The translations under genes were made by a program, and so were the position numbers. This document shows positions 41,802-51,590 of a stretch of DNA of 64,000 bases, piece after piece. The DNA is from WTGU01 sp965242855. Its GTDB lineage: Bacteria; Pseudomonadota; Alphaproteobacteria; UBA828. Where the stretch lies: the NCBI GenBank assembly GCA_965242855.1, contig OZ251509.1, forward strand, positions 1,488,001-1,552,000. Direction: 5' to 3'. Within the stretch, counting starts at the first letter, position 1, and every line of letters starts with the position of its first letter. Under the pieces are notes generated by a model. That model did no database searches. It was given only the letters and a program-made list of their open reading frames with translations, and had not been told where the DNA came from.

Positions 41802-44789
41802 GTGTCGCTCCTGACTTTCCTCGATGACGAGGCCGTCATCCCCGAGCCGGCCTCGGCGGAACGGGCGCGCGCCGGCGTGGCGGCGTGGCGGGCGGCAGCG
41901 GCCGGGCTCGGCGGTGCCGACGCCGCGTTCGCCGACGCCCTCGTCGCGGAACCGCGCGGCCGCGCCTTCCTCGAAGGCGTGCTCGACAACAGCCCGCATC
42001 TCGGCCAGTCCCTCGCGCGCGCGCCGGACCAGTTGCGGGCCATGGCCGAGCGCGGCCCCGAGGCCGCGTTCGAGAGTGCCGTGGCCGAGGTTTCTGCCGA
42101 GGCCTGCTGGCGGGCCGAGCGTGGCCCCGCCGCCGCGCGCCTCCGCGCAGCCAAGCGCCGGGCCTCGCTCACCGTCGCCCTCGCTGACATTGCCGGCGCG
42201 TGGGAGCTGGACGCGGTGACCAGCGCCCTCACCCGCTTCGCGGACGCAGCACTCGCCAGCGCGCTCGACCATGTGCTCCACCGGGCCGCCGAACGCGGCG
42301 TCCTTTCCCCGCCGGACCGGGACGGCCCCGCGCGCGAGAGCGGGCTCTCCGTGCTCGGAATGGGCAAGCTCGGCGCGCGCGAGCTCAACTATTCGAGCGA
42401 CGTCGACCTGATCGTGCTGTTCGACCCGCAGCGCGTGCGCCACCGGGGGCCGGACGAGCCGGCGCAGGATCTCCACCGCCTCGTGCGCGATTTCATCGCG
42501 CTGCTGAGCGAGCGGACGAACGACGGCTACGTCTATCGAACGGACCTGCGGCTCCGACCCGATACGGGTGCGACGCCCCTGGCCGTTTCAACCGTCGCCG
42601 CCGAGCAGTACTACGAGACCCTTGGCCAGAACTGGGAACGCGCCGCCATGATCAAGGCGCGGCCGGTCGCCGGCGACATGGCCGTCGGCGCCGAGATGCT
42701 GAAGCGCCTGCGTCCCTTCGTCTGGCGCAAATATCTCGATTTCGCCGCCATCCAGGACATCCAGTCGATCAAGCGGCAGATTGACGCGCGGCCCGGCCGC
42801 CGCGGGATCGACGCGGCGGGCCACGACGTCAAGCTCGGCCCCGGCGGCATCCGGGAGATCGAGTTCTATGCCCAGACCCAGCAACTCGTCTGGGGCGGGC
42901 GGGATCCATCGCTGCGTCCGCGCGCGACCTGCGACGCACTGCGCGCGCTCGCCGCGGCCGGGCGCATGGACGAAACCGCGGCCCGGGAACTCGTCGCGTC
43001 CTACGCCTTCCTCCGCCGCCTCGAGCACCGTCTCCAGATGGTGGCCGACGAACAGACCCACACCTTGCCGGAGGACGCTGCCGGCCTGGCGGCGATCGCG
43101 CGCTTCATGTGCTTCGCCGACGCGGCCGCGCTGGCCGACGCGCTGCGCGCCCATTCGCAGCGCGTCGAGAGCCATTACGCCGCGCTCTTCGCGGACGCGC
43201 CCGCGCTCGGCGGCGCGGACGGCAATCTGGTTTTCACCGGCGCCGACGACGATCCCGACACCCTTGCCAGCCTGGAACGGATGGGCTTCGGCGACGCCCC
43301 CGCCGTCTCCACGGCGGTGCGCGGATGGCACCACGGCCGCATCCGGGCGACTCGCAGCACCCGCGCGCGGGAGCTGTTGACCGAACTCATGCCGGCGCTG
43401 CTCGGCGCGCTCGCCGGGACCGCCAGCCCCGACGCGGCCTTCCGCAAGTTCGACGAGTTCCTCGGCAAGCTTCCGTCGGGTGTCCAGCTCTTCTCGCTGT
43501 TTCAAGCCAACCCCGGCCTGCTCGCTCGCTTGGCCGAGATCATGGGCAGCGCGCCGCGCATCGCCGAGCATCTGAGCCGCTGCCCGAACCTCCTCGAAGG
43601 GCTTCTCGCCGGCGCGTTTGGCGGCTCACCGCCGGAGCCGGACGCCCTGCTCGACGACCTCCGCCGCGCGCTCGCGCCCGCTGGGGATTTCCAGGACGTG
43701 CTGGACGGCGCGCGACGCTGGCAGCACGAACGCGAATTCGCGATCGGGATGCGTATCATGAAAGGCGACGTCCCGGCCGAGCGCTCCGCGGAAGCCCTGT
43801 CGGATCTGGCGGACGCGGTGCTCGCCGGCCTGCTGCCGCGCGTGGAGGAGGAGTTCGCCCGCAGCCACGGCACGGTGCCGGGCGGGCGGTTCGCCGTGAT
43901 CGGCATGGGCAAGCTCGGCGGGCGCGAAATGACCTTCGAGAGCGACCTCGATGTCGTGTTCCTCTACGACGCGCCGGAGGGCTTCGGCGCGGTGTCGGAC
44001 GGTCCCCGCGGCCTGGCGGCAAGCCACTATTACGCCCGCCTCGGCCAACGCATGGCGAGCGCCGTCAGCGCGCTCACCGCCGAAGGGCGGCTGTACGCGA
44101 TCGACACCCGGCTGCGGCCGTCGGGTGAATCCGGCCCCATCGCGACCGAGATTGACGCCTTCCGCCACTATCAGGAGAACGACGCCTGGACGTGGGAGCA
44201 TATGGCGCTGACCCGCGCCCGCCCGGTCGCCGGCCCTCCGGACCTCCGCGCGGCGGCCATGGCGGGGATCCGGGCGGTTCTCACGGCCCCCCGCGATGCG
44301 GACGCCCTGCTGGCGGACGTCGCCGCGATGCGGGAGCGCGTCGACGGCGAACGGCACACGGAAAATCCGTGGCGCCTCAAGCATGTCCGCGGCGGCCTGC
44401 TCGACCTCGAATTCATCGCCCAATACCACCTGCTGCGCCACGCCGCGCGGCATCCGGCGATCCTGGTGCAATCGACGCGGGCGATGTTCGACCGGCTCGG
44501 CGAGGCCGGCCTGCTGGATGCGGCCGAGGCGGCGGCGCTCGCGGAGGCGACCGCCTTCCTCCAGCGCCTCCAAGGCCTGCTCAGGCTCACGGTCGGCACC
44601 AACCGGGACGCCGAGCGGTTCTCGACAGGCGTCCGCGACACCCTGTCCCGGGCGATGGAAGCGGAGGGCTTCGCCGCCCTCGAGGCCCGGCTCGCGGCCA
44701 TACAGGATCGCGTCCGCGCCGGCTATGATCGCCTGCTCGCGGCGCCCGCCGCGGCGCTCCATCGGAAACGGGAGGGAACCGACCAGTGA
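41802..44789 (+). CDS. glnE: bifunctional glutamine synthetase adenylyltransferase/deadenylase
   Basis: Adds and removes AMP on glutamine synthetase under control of PII proteins, tuning nitrogen assimilation. The 995-residue protein has two nucleotidyltransferase domains with matching signatures: GMGKLGARELNYSSDVDL in the deadenylase half and GMGKLGGREMTFESDLDV in the adenylylase half. Each is followed by a helical GlnD-PII-uridylyltransferase-like domain, including the LGPGGIREIEFYAQ and RHVRGGLLDLEF-type blocks. The start is GTG 41802 after a short divergent region containing TTGTAATACAA. The stop overlaps the bcp GTG by 4 bp. Its presence with ntrYX shows two nitrogen-control elements in one window. 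Confidence 0.95.
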   Translation: MSLLTFLDDEAVIPEPASAERARAGVAAWRAAAAGLGGADAAFADALVAEPRGRAFLEGVLDNSPHLGQSLARAPDQLRAMAERGPEAAFESAVAEVSAEACWRAERGPAAARLRAAKRRASLTVALADIAGAWELDAVTSALTRFADAALASALDHVLHRAAERGVLSPPDRDGPARESGLSVLGMGKLGARELNYSSDVDLIVLFDPQRVRHRGPDEPAQDLHRLVRDFIALLSERTNDGYVYRTDLRLRPDTGATPLAVSTVAAEQYYETLGQNWERAAMIKARPVAGDMAVGAEMLKRLRPFVWRKYLDFAAIQDIQSIKRQIDARPGRRGIDAAGHDVKLGPGGIREIEFYAQTQQLVWGGRDPSLRPRATCDALRALAAAGRMDETAARELVASYAFLRRLEHRLQMVADEQTHTLPEDAAGLAAIARFMCFADAAALADALRAHSQRVESHYAALFADAPALGGADGNLVFTGADDDPDTLASLERMGFGDAPAVSTAVRGWHHGRIRATRSTRARELLTELMPALLGALAGTASPDAAFRKFDEFLGKLPSGVQLFSLFQANPGLLARLAEIMGSAPRIAEHLSRCPNLLEGLLAGAFGGSPPEPDALLDDLRRALAPAGDFQDVLDGARRWQHEREFAIGMRIMKGDVPAERSAEALSDLADAVLAGLLPRVEEEFARSHGTVPGGRFAVIGMGKLGGREMTFESDLDVVFLYDAPEGFGAVSDGPRGLAASHYYARLGQRMASAVSALTAEGRLYAIDTRLRPSGESGPIATEIDAFRHYQENDAWTWEHMALTRARPVAGPPDLRAAAMAGIRAVLTAPRDADALLADVAAMRERVDGERHTENPWRLKHVRGGLLDLEFIAQYHLLRHAARHPAILVQSTRAMFDRLGEAGLLDAAEAAALAEATAFLQRLQGLLRLTVGTNRDAERFSTGVRDTLSRAMEAEGFAALEARLAAIQDRVRAGYDRLLAAPAAALHRKREGTDQ

Positions 44790-45259
44790 CGAAGGCAATC
44801 GAGGCCGGCAACCCGGCGCCGGACTTCACCGCGCCTTGCGACGACGGCGACACGTTCACCCTGTCCAGCCTCCGCGGCAAGGCGGTGGTGCTCTATTTCT
44901 ATCCCCGCGACGACACGCCCGGGTGCACGCGCGAGGCGCAAGGCTTCGCGGAAGCGCTGCCCGCGTTCACCGAGGCGGGCGCGAATATCGTCGGCGTCTC
45001 CAGGGACACCGCCGCCAGCCACGACAAGTTCAAGGCGAAATACGGCCTGCCCTTCCGGCTCGTGTCGGATGCCGCCGGCGACATCTGCGAGCGCTACGGG
45101 GTTTGGGCGGAAAAGAAGAACTACGGCAAGACCTACATGGGCATCGAACGTTCGACCTTCCTGATCGGGGCCGACGGAGTGGTGAGCCGGGTCTGGCGCC
45201 GGGTCAAGGTTCCGGGCCATGTCGACGCCGTTCTGAAGGCCGTGCGCGCCATGGCATGA
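44786..45259 (+). CDS. bcp: thioredoxin-dependent thiol peroxidase (BCP/PrxQ)
   Basis: A peroxiredoxin of 157 residues that reduces hydrogen peroxide and organic peroxides. The peroxidatic cysteine lies in YPRDDTPGCTREAQGF. The position five residues later, a resolving cysteine in E. coli BCP (GCTVQACG), is glutamine-glycine here, so this enzyme is either 1-Cys or uses another resolving cysteine such as the one in GDICERYG. The GTG start overlaps the glnE stop, indicating translational coupling. It is convergent with prfB. Confidence 0.94.
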   Translation: MTKAIEAGNPAPDFTAPCDDGDTFTLSSLRGKAVVLYFYPRDDTPGCTREAQGFAEALPAFTEAGANIVGVSRDTAASHDKFKAKYGLPFRLVSDAAGDICERYGVWAEKKNYGKTYMGIERSTFLIGADGVVSRVWRRVKVPGHVDAVLKAVRAMA

Positions 45260-45287
45260 CCCGCGCCCCGGAAACGCGCGGTTCCGG

Positions 45288-46419
45288 CTATCGTCGGCGC
45301 CGCTCGTCCGGGTCCCCCAGGGCGCCGATCCGGGCCGCGAGGGAGGCAGCGAGGAAGCCGTCGATGCCGCCGTCGAGCACGGCATCGGGGTTGGTGCTCT
45401 CCACATTGGTGCGGAGGTCCTTCACGAGGCGGTAGGGCTGGAGGACGTAGGAGCGAATCTGGTGGCCCCAGCCGATGTCGCTCTTCTGGTCGGCGAGCCG
45501 CCGGGCCTCGTTCTCCCGCTCTTGCAGCGCCCGCTCGTAGAGCCGCGCACGCAGCATGGAAAGCGCCGCGGCCTTGTTCCGATGCTGCGAGCGTTCGGCT
45601 TGGCACTGGACGACGATGCCGGTCGGGAGATGCGTGATGCGGACGGCGCTGTCCGTCCGGTTGACGTGCTGCCCGCCCGCGCCCGACGCCCGGTAGGTGT
45701 CAATCCGCAGGTCCTTTTCCGAGAATTCCACCGCGATCGCGTCGTCGATCACGGGATAGATCCAGGCCGAGGCGAAGCTCGTATGCCGGCGCGCGCCGGC
45801 ATCGAACGGCGAGATGCGAACCAGGCGGTGGACGCCGCCCTCGGTCTTGAGCCAGCCATAGGCGTTGGCGCCGGAGACCTTGATCGCAGCCGACTTGAGG
45901 CCTGCCTCCTCGCCCGGGCTCTCCGCGATCCATTCGACTGCGTAGCCGCGCCCCTCGGCCCAGCGCACGTACATGCGCAGCAGCATTTCCGCCCAGTCCT
46001 GCGATTCGGTGCCGCCGGCCCCGGCGTGGATCTCGAGGAAGCAGTCGTTCCCGTCGGCTTCGCCCGAGAGCAGGCTTTCGATCTCGCGCCGCCCGGCTTC
46101 CTCGCGGGTCTCCGAAAGGGCAGCCTCCGCCTCCCGGCGGGCCGCGTCGTCGTCTTCCTCCTCGGCGAGTTCGGCGAGGGCGAGGCCGTCCTCGAAATCC
46201 CGTTCGAGCCGGCGGTAGCCGGCGAGGGCGGCATCGAGGCGGGTGCGCTCCCGCATGACCGAACGGGCGCGCGCGGAATCCGCCCAGAGATCCGGATCCT
46301 CGGCCTGTTCGTTCAGGGCGGCCAGACGGCGCTCGGCGGCATCCGAGTCAAAGATGCCTCCTCAGCAGCGCCAGCGACTGCTTGATGTCGTCCGCGAGCG
46401 ATGCGATTTCGGCGCGCAT
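45288..46419 (-). CDS. prfB: peptide chain release factor 2 with programmed +1 frameshift
   Basis: RF2 recognises UGA and UAA stop codons. Translation starts at ATG 46419 with MRAEIASLADDIKQSLALL and reaches an in-frame TGA at 46348-46350 after 23 codons. A +1 shift at CTT-T-GAC continues DSDAAERRLAALNEQAEDP and runs to the stop at 45288, for about 376 residues in total. The SPF anticodon-like tripeptide (ISPFDAGARRH) and the peptidyl-hydrolysis motif GAGGQHVNRTDS are intact. It is convergent with bcp and precedes mrcA by 33 bp in reverse order, so mrcA-prfB is probably one transcript. Confidence 0.95.
46347..46362 (-). promoter_or_regulatory. RF2 autoregulatory frameshift signal
   Basis: On the minus strand, AGGAGG (46357-46362), CAT, then CTT TGA C (46353-46347). 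The internal Shine-Dalgarno sits 3 nt before the slippery CTT-TGA-C, exactly as in E. coli prfB. Low RF2 lets the ribosome pause at UGA and slip +1, so RF2 controls its own synthesis. Confidence 0.93.
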
Positions 46420-46452
46420 GGTCGGTCCGGAACCCGTCGAAGGATGCTGCGC

Positions 46453-48834
46453 TCAATATAGGCCGCCGAGCCCATCGAAGGGAACGGTCTCGCGCACCGG
46501 CGGCGCGTCGTGACGCTCGCCGCCGCCCAGCGCGTGGCGCTGCGCCGGCTCGGTGCCCGGGAGAAACGCCTCGACGATCGCCCCGGCGGTCTGCGGACCG
46601 GCGGGCGCGCCGGTGACCCGGTCGATCCGGACGAAGCGGAGGCCGGCGGGGACGCGGAACGGCACCGCCGGCCGTCCGCGCAGAACCTCCTCCAGGAACG
46701 CGCGCACCACCGGCGCGGCAACCCGGCCGCCCGATTCCTTGCGGCCCAGCGATTTCGGCCGGTCGAAGCCGATATAGGTCGCGACCACCAGATCGGGCGT
46801 GAAGCCGACGAACCAGGCGTCGCGGAAGTCGTTGGTAGTGCCGGTCTTGCCGCCGACCGGCTTGCCGACGGCTTTCAGCACCCGCCCGGTGCCGCGTTGC
46901 ACCGCCCCTTCCAGCATCGATACCACCTGGTAGGCCGTCCTGGGATCGGCGACCGCCTCCCGGCGGTCGGGCAAGGCGGGCGGCAACTGGGCGCGCCATT
47001 CGCCCTGCCGGCAGGAGTCGCAGTCGCGCGCGTCGCGGCGATAGACCGTGCGGCCGTGGCGGTCCTGGATGCGTTCGACGAAGGCCGGCGCGATCCGGCG
47101 GCCGCCGTTGACGAGCATGGCGTAGGCACGCGCCAGCGCGAGCGGCGTCGTCTCCAGCGCGCCCAGCGCGGCCGCCGGCAGGCGCGGCAGGTCGGGGTGC
47201 AGCCCGAAGCGCCGGGCGTAATCGGCCACGGTCTCCATGCCCAGCGCGTCGGCGATTCGCACGGTCATCAGGTTGCGCGATTCCTCCAGACCGAGCCGGA
47301 GCGTGCTCGGACCGTGGAACCGCTGCGTGTAGTTTTCCGGCTTCCATTTGCCGAGGGCCGCGCCCTGGTCGACCACGAACGGCGCGTCGAGCACGATGGA
47401 CGCCGGCGTGTAGCCGTGGTCGAGCGCCGCCAGATAGACGAACGGCTTGAAGGCGGAGCCCGGCTGGCGGCGCGCCTGCGTGGCGCGGTTGAACTCGCTC
47501 GCTTCGAAGTCGAAGCCGCCGACCATCGCCAGCACCCGCCCGCTGTGCGGATCGAGCGCGACGAGCGCCCCGGAGACCTCCGGAATCTGGCGGAGCGCGT
47601 AGGAGTGGCCCCGGCCGCCCCGCGCTTCCACCAGGACCACATCGCCGGCCGCGAGCGCGTCGTCCGCCGACTCGCCGGCCGGCCCGCGCGCCCAGCCCAG
47701 ATCGCCCGGGTCGATCCGGCCGCGGCCTCCGTCGGCGAAGCCGATTTCGGCGCCGGCGGGGCCCACCGCCAGCACCGCGGCGGCGCGCCAGGAATCGGGA
47801 AGCGGCGGCAATTCGACCGCGGCCAGCCGGCCCCGCCAGTCGCCGGCTCGGTCGATCCCGGCGATGGGCCCGCGCCAGCCGCGCCGCGCATCGTATGCCA
47901 CCAGGCCAGCACGCAAGGCCCGCTCCGCGGCCGCCTGCATCGCCGGGTCGAGAGTCGTGCGGACGGAAAGCCCCCCCTCGTACAGCGCGGCCTCGCCGTA
48001 GCGGTCGTACAGATGCCGACGCACCTCCTCCGCGAAATAGGGCGCGGCGACGAAGGTCTCCGGCGCCCGGGTTCTCGTGAGGAGGGGCGTCAGCATCGCG
48101 GCGCGGGCCTCGGCTTCGTCGATCGCGCCGTTCTCGACCATCTGGGACAGCACCAGATCGCGGCGCGCCAACGCCGCCTCGTAGTTCCGCGCCGGGTGGT
48201 ATTTGCTCGGCGCCTTGGGGAGCGCGGCCAGATAGGCCATTTCGCCGAGGATGAGTTCGTTCAGCGAGCGGTCGAAATAGTCGAGCGCCGCCGCCGCCAC
48301 GCCGTAGGAGCCGCCGCCGAGATAGATTTCGTTGAGGTAGAGCTCGAGGATTCGGTCCTTGCTGAAGGCGTCCTCGATGCGCATCGCGAGGATGGCTTCC
48401 TTCATCTTGCGCGAGAACGAGAGCTCGTTCGAGAGCAGGAAATTCTTCGCCACCTGCTGCGTCACGGTCGAGGCGCCGACCGGCCGGCGATCCTGGCCCA
48501 GATTGACGAGGTTCTTGACGACCGCGCTTGCCACGCTGATCGGATCGACTCCGAAATGCGCGTAGAAGGCCTTGTCCTCGGCAGCGAGGAAAGCCTGGAC
48601 GAGCCTGCGGGGCATCGCCGAAAGCGGCACGAAGAGACGCTTCTCGCGCGCGTATTCGGCGAGCAGCCGCCCGTCCCCCGCGTGGATGCGGGTGGCCACC
48701 GGGGGCTCGTAGGCGGCGAGCTGGGTGTGATCCGGGAGGTCGCGGCCGTAGTGGAAGAACGCGAAGGCGATCCCTCCCGCGGCCAGCGCGGCCAGGAGGA
48801 GCAGGCTCAGGGCGACGATGCCGAGCGTTCTCAT
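46453..48834 (-). CDS. mrcA: penicillin-binding protein 1A
   Basis: A bifunctional peptidoglycan glycosyltransferase/transpeptidase of 793 residues. The N-terminal membrane anchor is LSLLLLAALAAGGIAFAFF. The GT51 domain has EDKAFYAHFGVDP, ASTVTQQVAKNFLLS and KEAILAMRIE. An OB-like insert follows, then the transpeptidase with the active serine in GSAFKPFVYLAAL, the ESRNLMT (SxN) motif and GGKTGTTND (KTG). It sits upstream of prfB on the same strand and is divergent from rne. In many relatives an amiC amidase gene lies between mrcA and rne; it is absent here. Confidence 0.96.
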   Translation of the reverse strand: MRTLGIVALSLLLLAALAAGGIAFAFFHYGRDLPDHTQLAAYEPPVATRIHAGDGRLLAEYAREKRLFVPLSAMPRRLVQAFLAAEDKAFYAHFGVDPISVASAVVKNLVNLGQDRRPVGASTVTQQVAKNFLLSNELSFSRKMKEAILAMRIEDAFSKDRILELYLNEIYLGGGSYGVAAAALDYFDRSLNELILGEMAYLAALPKAPSKYHPARNYEAALARRDLVLSQMVENGAIDEAEARAAMLTPLLTRTRAPETFVAAPYFAEEVRRHLYDRYGEAALYEGGLSVRTTLDPAMQAAAERALRAGLVAYDARRGWRGPIAGIDRAGDWRGRLAAVELPPLPDSWRAAAVLAVGPAGAEIGFADGGRGRIDPGDLGWARGPAGESADDALAAGDVVLVEARGGRGHSYALRQIPEVSGALVALDPHSGRVLAMVGGFDFEASEFNRATQARRQPGSAFKPFVYLAALDHGYTPASIVLDAPFVVDQGAALGKWKPENYTQRFHGPSTLRLGLEESRNLMTVRIADALGMETVADYARRFGLHPDLPRLPAAALGALETTPLALARAYAMLVNGGRRIAPAFVERIQDRHGRTVYRRDARDCDSCRQGEWRAQLPPALPDRREAVADPRTAYQVVSMLEGAVQRGTGRVLKAVGKPVGGKTGTTNDFRDAWFVGFTPDLVVATYIGFDRPKSLGRKESGGRVAAPVVRAFLEEVLRGRPAVPFRVPAGLRFVRIDRVTGAPAGPQTAGAIVEAFLPGTEPAQRHALGGGERHDAPPVRETVPFDGLGGLY

Positions 48835-49292
48835 CTTCTCCGCCGACGGACCGGTCCAGGAATCGAGACGCCCCTACCCTACCACCGACGAGCGGGCCAC
48901 GCCGTTTTCGGCGCACGGGTCTCGTCGCATGCGAAGCGCGCGCCTGCCGGCGCGACGCCCGCATATTTTCCCTGTTCGCACCTCGCGCGTGGTTCTATGA
49001 TGCGTGCGCGACTCCGCCATCGGACGCAGCATGGCGAAGGTGCGGCGAGCACGCCGCGCGTCGGCCGGGAGCGCGCGTCCGGTGGCCTCAGCGCATCGAA
49101 GACACGGAACGAACCGATGCGGCAGCCGCCCGCCAGCGGACTCCTGTCCGCCCTGAAACGACCGTCGAAGTGGCGTCCTCTGCGCGCGGCTCCCGGCGGC
49201 TTGCGTCCGGCGGGGCGCCGCGTCGCATTCACGCGGGAGCGACCGCGGGCGGCGCCGCCGCTCGTGCGCGCTCGGATGGAGAAGACCAGAGA
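48835..49292. other. gene-free divergent region between mrcA and rne (rne leader)
   Basis: 458 bp with no credible gene on either strand. It must hold the mrcA promoter and the rne promoter plus leader. TATGAT at 48996-49001 is a reasonable -10 box reading toward rne, though no strong -35 is visible. RNase E genes usually have long structured leaders through which the enzyme regulates its own mRNA, so the ~290 nt after that box may serve this role. The region has no remnant of the amidase gene often found here. Confidence 0.5.
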
Positions 49293-51575
49293 ATGGCTAA
49301 ACGCATGCTCATCGACGCCAGCCACCCGGAAGAGACCCGCGTGGTGGTGGCGAACGGAACGCGGCTAGAGGAATTCGATTTCGAATCGGCGGCGCGAAAG
49401 CAGCTCAAGGGGAACGTCTATCTCGCCAAGGTGATGCGCGTGGAGCCTTCGCTCCAGGCAGCCTTCGTGGATTACGGTGGCAACCGCCACGGCTTCCTTC
49501 CCTTCAACGAAATCCACCCGGACTACTACCAGATCCCCGTCGCCGACCGAGAGGCGCTCTACGAGGAGCAGGAAGCCGCGGCCCAGGAGCGGCACCCCGT
49601 CTCCGCGACGCGGGCCGACGGCGGCGCGGCCGGGTCCCGGACGGAACCTGGCACCGAGGAGCCCGAGGCGGCGGAAGCCGGCGCCCCGGAGCCGGCCGCC
49701 CCGCCCGACGACGCACCGGAAGACGGGGCTCCGCCGGAAGATTCGGGCGCGCCCGATGACGCCGCCGCGCCGGAAAGCGCAGACGCGGCGAAGAACGGGA
49801 ACGGAGCGGACGCGCCGTCCGGCGGCGACGTCGAGGACCTGGGCGGTGACGAAATGGACGACCAGGAGCGCCGCCGTCTCCAGGCGAGCCGCGACCTGCT
49901 CGGCCGCCGCTACCACATCCAGGAAGTCATCAAGAAGCGCCAGATCATGCTGGTGCAGGTGGTCAAGGAGGAGCGCGGCAACAAGGGCGCAGCCATGACC
50001 ACCTATCTGTCCCTCGCCGGCCGCTACATGGTGTTGATGCCCAACGCGGTTCGCGGCGGCGGCATCTCCCGGAAGATCGTCAACGCCGAAGACCGACGCC
50101 GCCTCAAGACGATCGTGAAGGACCTCGACATCCCTCCCCGCATGGCGGCCATCGTGCGTACCGCCGGCCTGTCGCGCTCGCGGGCCGAGCTCAAGCGCGA
50201 TCTGGAGTACCTGCTGCGCCGCTGGCAGGACATCCGCGAATTGACCCTCCAATCGACGGCGCCCTGCGTCATCAACGAGGAGGCGAACCTCATTCGCCGT
50301 TCAATTCGAGACCTTTATGCCCGAGACATCGAGCAGATTCTGATCGAGGGCGACGAGGGCTACCGGACGGCCAAATCGTTCATGAAGATCCTGATCCCGA
50401 GCCACACGGCGAAGGTCCAGCCCTATCGTGACCGCATCCCGCTCTTCGTCCGCTACCAGGTCGAGAGCCAGCTCGACTCCATGTACAGCCCGGAGATCCC
50501 ACTCAAGTCCGGCGGATATCTGGTGATCGACCCGACCGAGGCCCTGGTCGCGATCGACGTCAATTCGGGGCGGGCCACGCGCGAGCGCAGCGTCGAGGAA
50601 ACCGCGCTCAAGACCAACCTCGAGGCGTCGGAGGAAATCGCCCGCCAGCTCCGCTTGCGGGACTTGGCCGGCCTGATCGTCGTCGACTTCATCGACATGG
50701 ATGAGAACAGGAACCAGCGGGCGGTCGAACGCAAGCTCAAGGAGGCGATGCGCAACGACCGCGCCCGCATCCGCATCGGCAGGATCAGCGCCTTCGGGCT
50801 GTTGGAATTGTCGCGCCAGCGGCTGCGGCCGAGCCTTATGGAAGCGAGCATGGAGCGCTGCGCGGGCTGCGGCGGCACGGGCGTCAGGCGCTCGGTCGAG
50901 TCCTCGGCGGTGCACGCGCTGCGGGCGATCGAGGAAGAGGGCCTGCAAGGGCGGAGTGCGGAAATCGCCGTCCGTATGCCGGCGACGGTCGCGCTCTACC
51001 TGCTGAACCGCAAGCGCCAAGCGCTGGCCGAGATCGAGCAGCGCTACGATTTCGTCGTGCGTTTCCAGCAGGACGACGCGCTCGTCCCGCCGGACTACAC
51101 GATCGAACGCATCCAGGCCCGGTCCGGCCCGGCCGATGAGCTGCCGGCGGGCGGAGACGCCGAGGCGGAAGCGGGCGAGCCGGACCGGAAGCGCCGCTGC
51201 CGCCGGCGCAAACCGCGAAGCGAGGCCGCGGGGGAAGCCGCGGCGGCCGAGCCGGAGCGTCCGGAAGGCACGGAAGACGCCGAGGACGGAAAGGACGGCG
51301 ATTCGCGCAGTGCCGGCAAACGCCGTCGCCGCGGCCGCCGCGGCGGACGGCGCCGGACGGCCAAGCCGCGGGAGGAAATCTCGAAAGAGACCCCGGCGCC
51401 CGACGCGGCGCCTGAAGAAGCCCCGTCGCCCCCCCCGCTTCCCGCCGCCGACGAAGGCGCACCCGCTGCCGAAGAAGACACGCCTGCTACCGGCGAAGGC
51501 GCGCCCGCTACGGCCGAGGCCCCCGCCCCTCCGCGCCGCGGCTGGTGGCAGCGTTTCGGCTCCGGCCTCGCCTGA
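49293..51575 (+). CDS. rne: ribonuclease E/G family endoribonuclease
   Basis: The main mRNA-decay and rRNA/tRNA-processing endonuclease, about 760 residues. The start MAKRMLIDASHPEETRV is standard and has GGAGAAG about 10 bases upstream. The S1 domain is split by an acidic Pro/Ala/Glu-rich insertion (about residues 95-190), typical of alphaproteobacterial RNase E. The DNase I-like catalytic domain has IDVNSG and VVDFIDMDENRNQ with the two metal-binding aspartates, and the zinc-link is CAGCGGTG. The C-terminal tail after about residue 610 is a disordered scaffold with Arg-rich blocks (KRRCRRRKPR, KRRRRGRRGGRRR) for RNA or degradosome binding, ending RRGWWQRFGSGLA. Confidence 0.96.
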   Translation: MAKRMLIDASHPEETRVVVANGTRLEEFDFESAARKQLKGNVYLAKVMRVEPSLQAAFVDYGGNRHGFLPFNEIHPDYYQIPVADREALYEEQEAAAQERHPVSATRADGGAAGSRTEPGTEEPEAAEAGAPEPAAPPDDAPEDGAPPEDSGAPDDAAAPESADAAKNGNGADAPSGGDVEDLGGDEMDDQERRRLQASRDLLGRRYHIQEVIKKRQIMLVQVVKEERGNKGAAMTTYLSLAGRYMVLMPNAVRGGGISRKIVNAEDRRRLKTIVKDLDIPPRMAAIVRTAGLSRSRAELKRDLEYLLRRWQDIRELTLQSTAPCVINEEANLIRRSIRDLYARDIEQILIEGDEGYRTAKSFMKILIPSHTAKVQPYRDRIPLFVRYQVESQLDSMYSPEIPLKSGGYLVIDPTEALVAIDVNSGRATRERSVEETALKTNLEASEEIARQLRLRDLAGLIVVDFIDMDENRNQRAVERKLKEAMRNDRARIRIGRISAFGLLELSRQRLRPSLMEASMERCAGCGGTGVRRSVESSAVHALRAIEEEGLQGRSAEIAVRMPATVALYLLNRKRQALAEIEQRYDFVVRFQQDDALVPPDYTIERIQARSGPADELPAGGDAEAEAGEPDRKRRCRRRKPRSEAAGEAAAAEPERPEGTEDAEDGKDGDSRSAGKRRRRGRRGGRRRTAKPREEISKETPAPDAAPEEAPSPPPLPAADEGAPAAEEDTPATGEGAPATAEAPAPPRRGWWQRFGSGLA

Positions 51576-51590
51576 TCCCGCGCACCAGAT

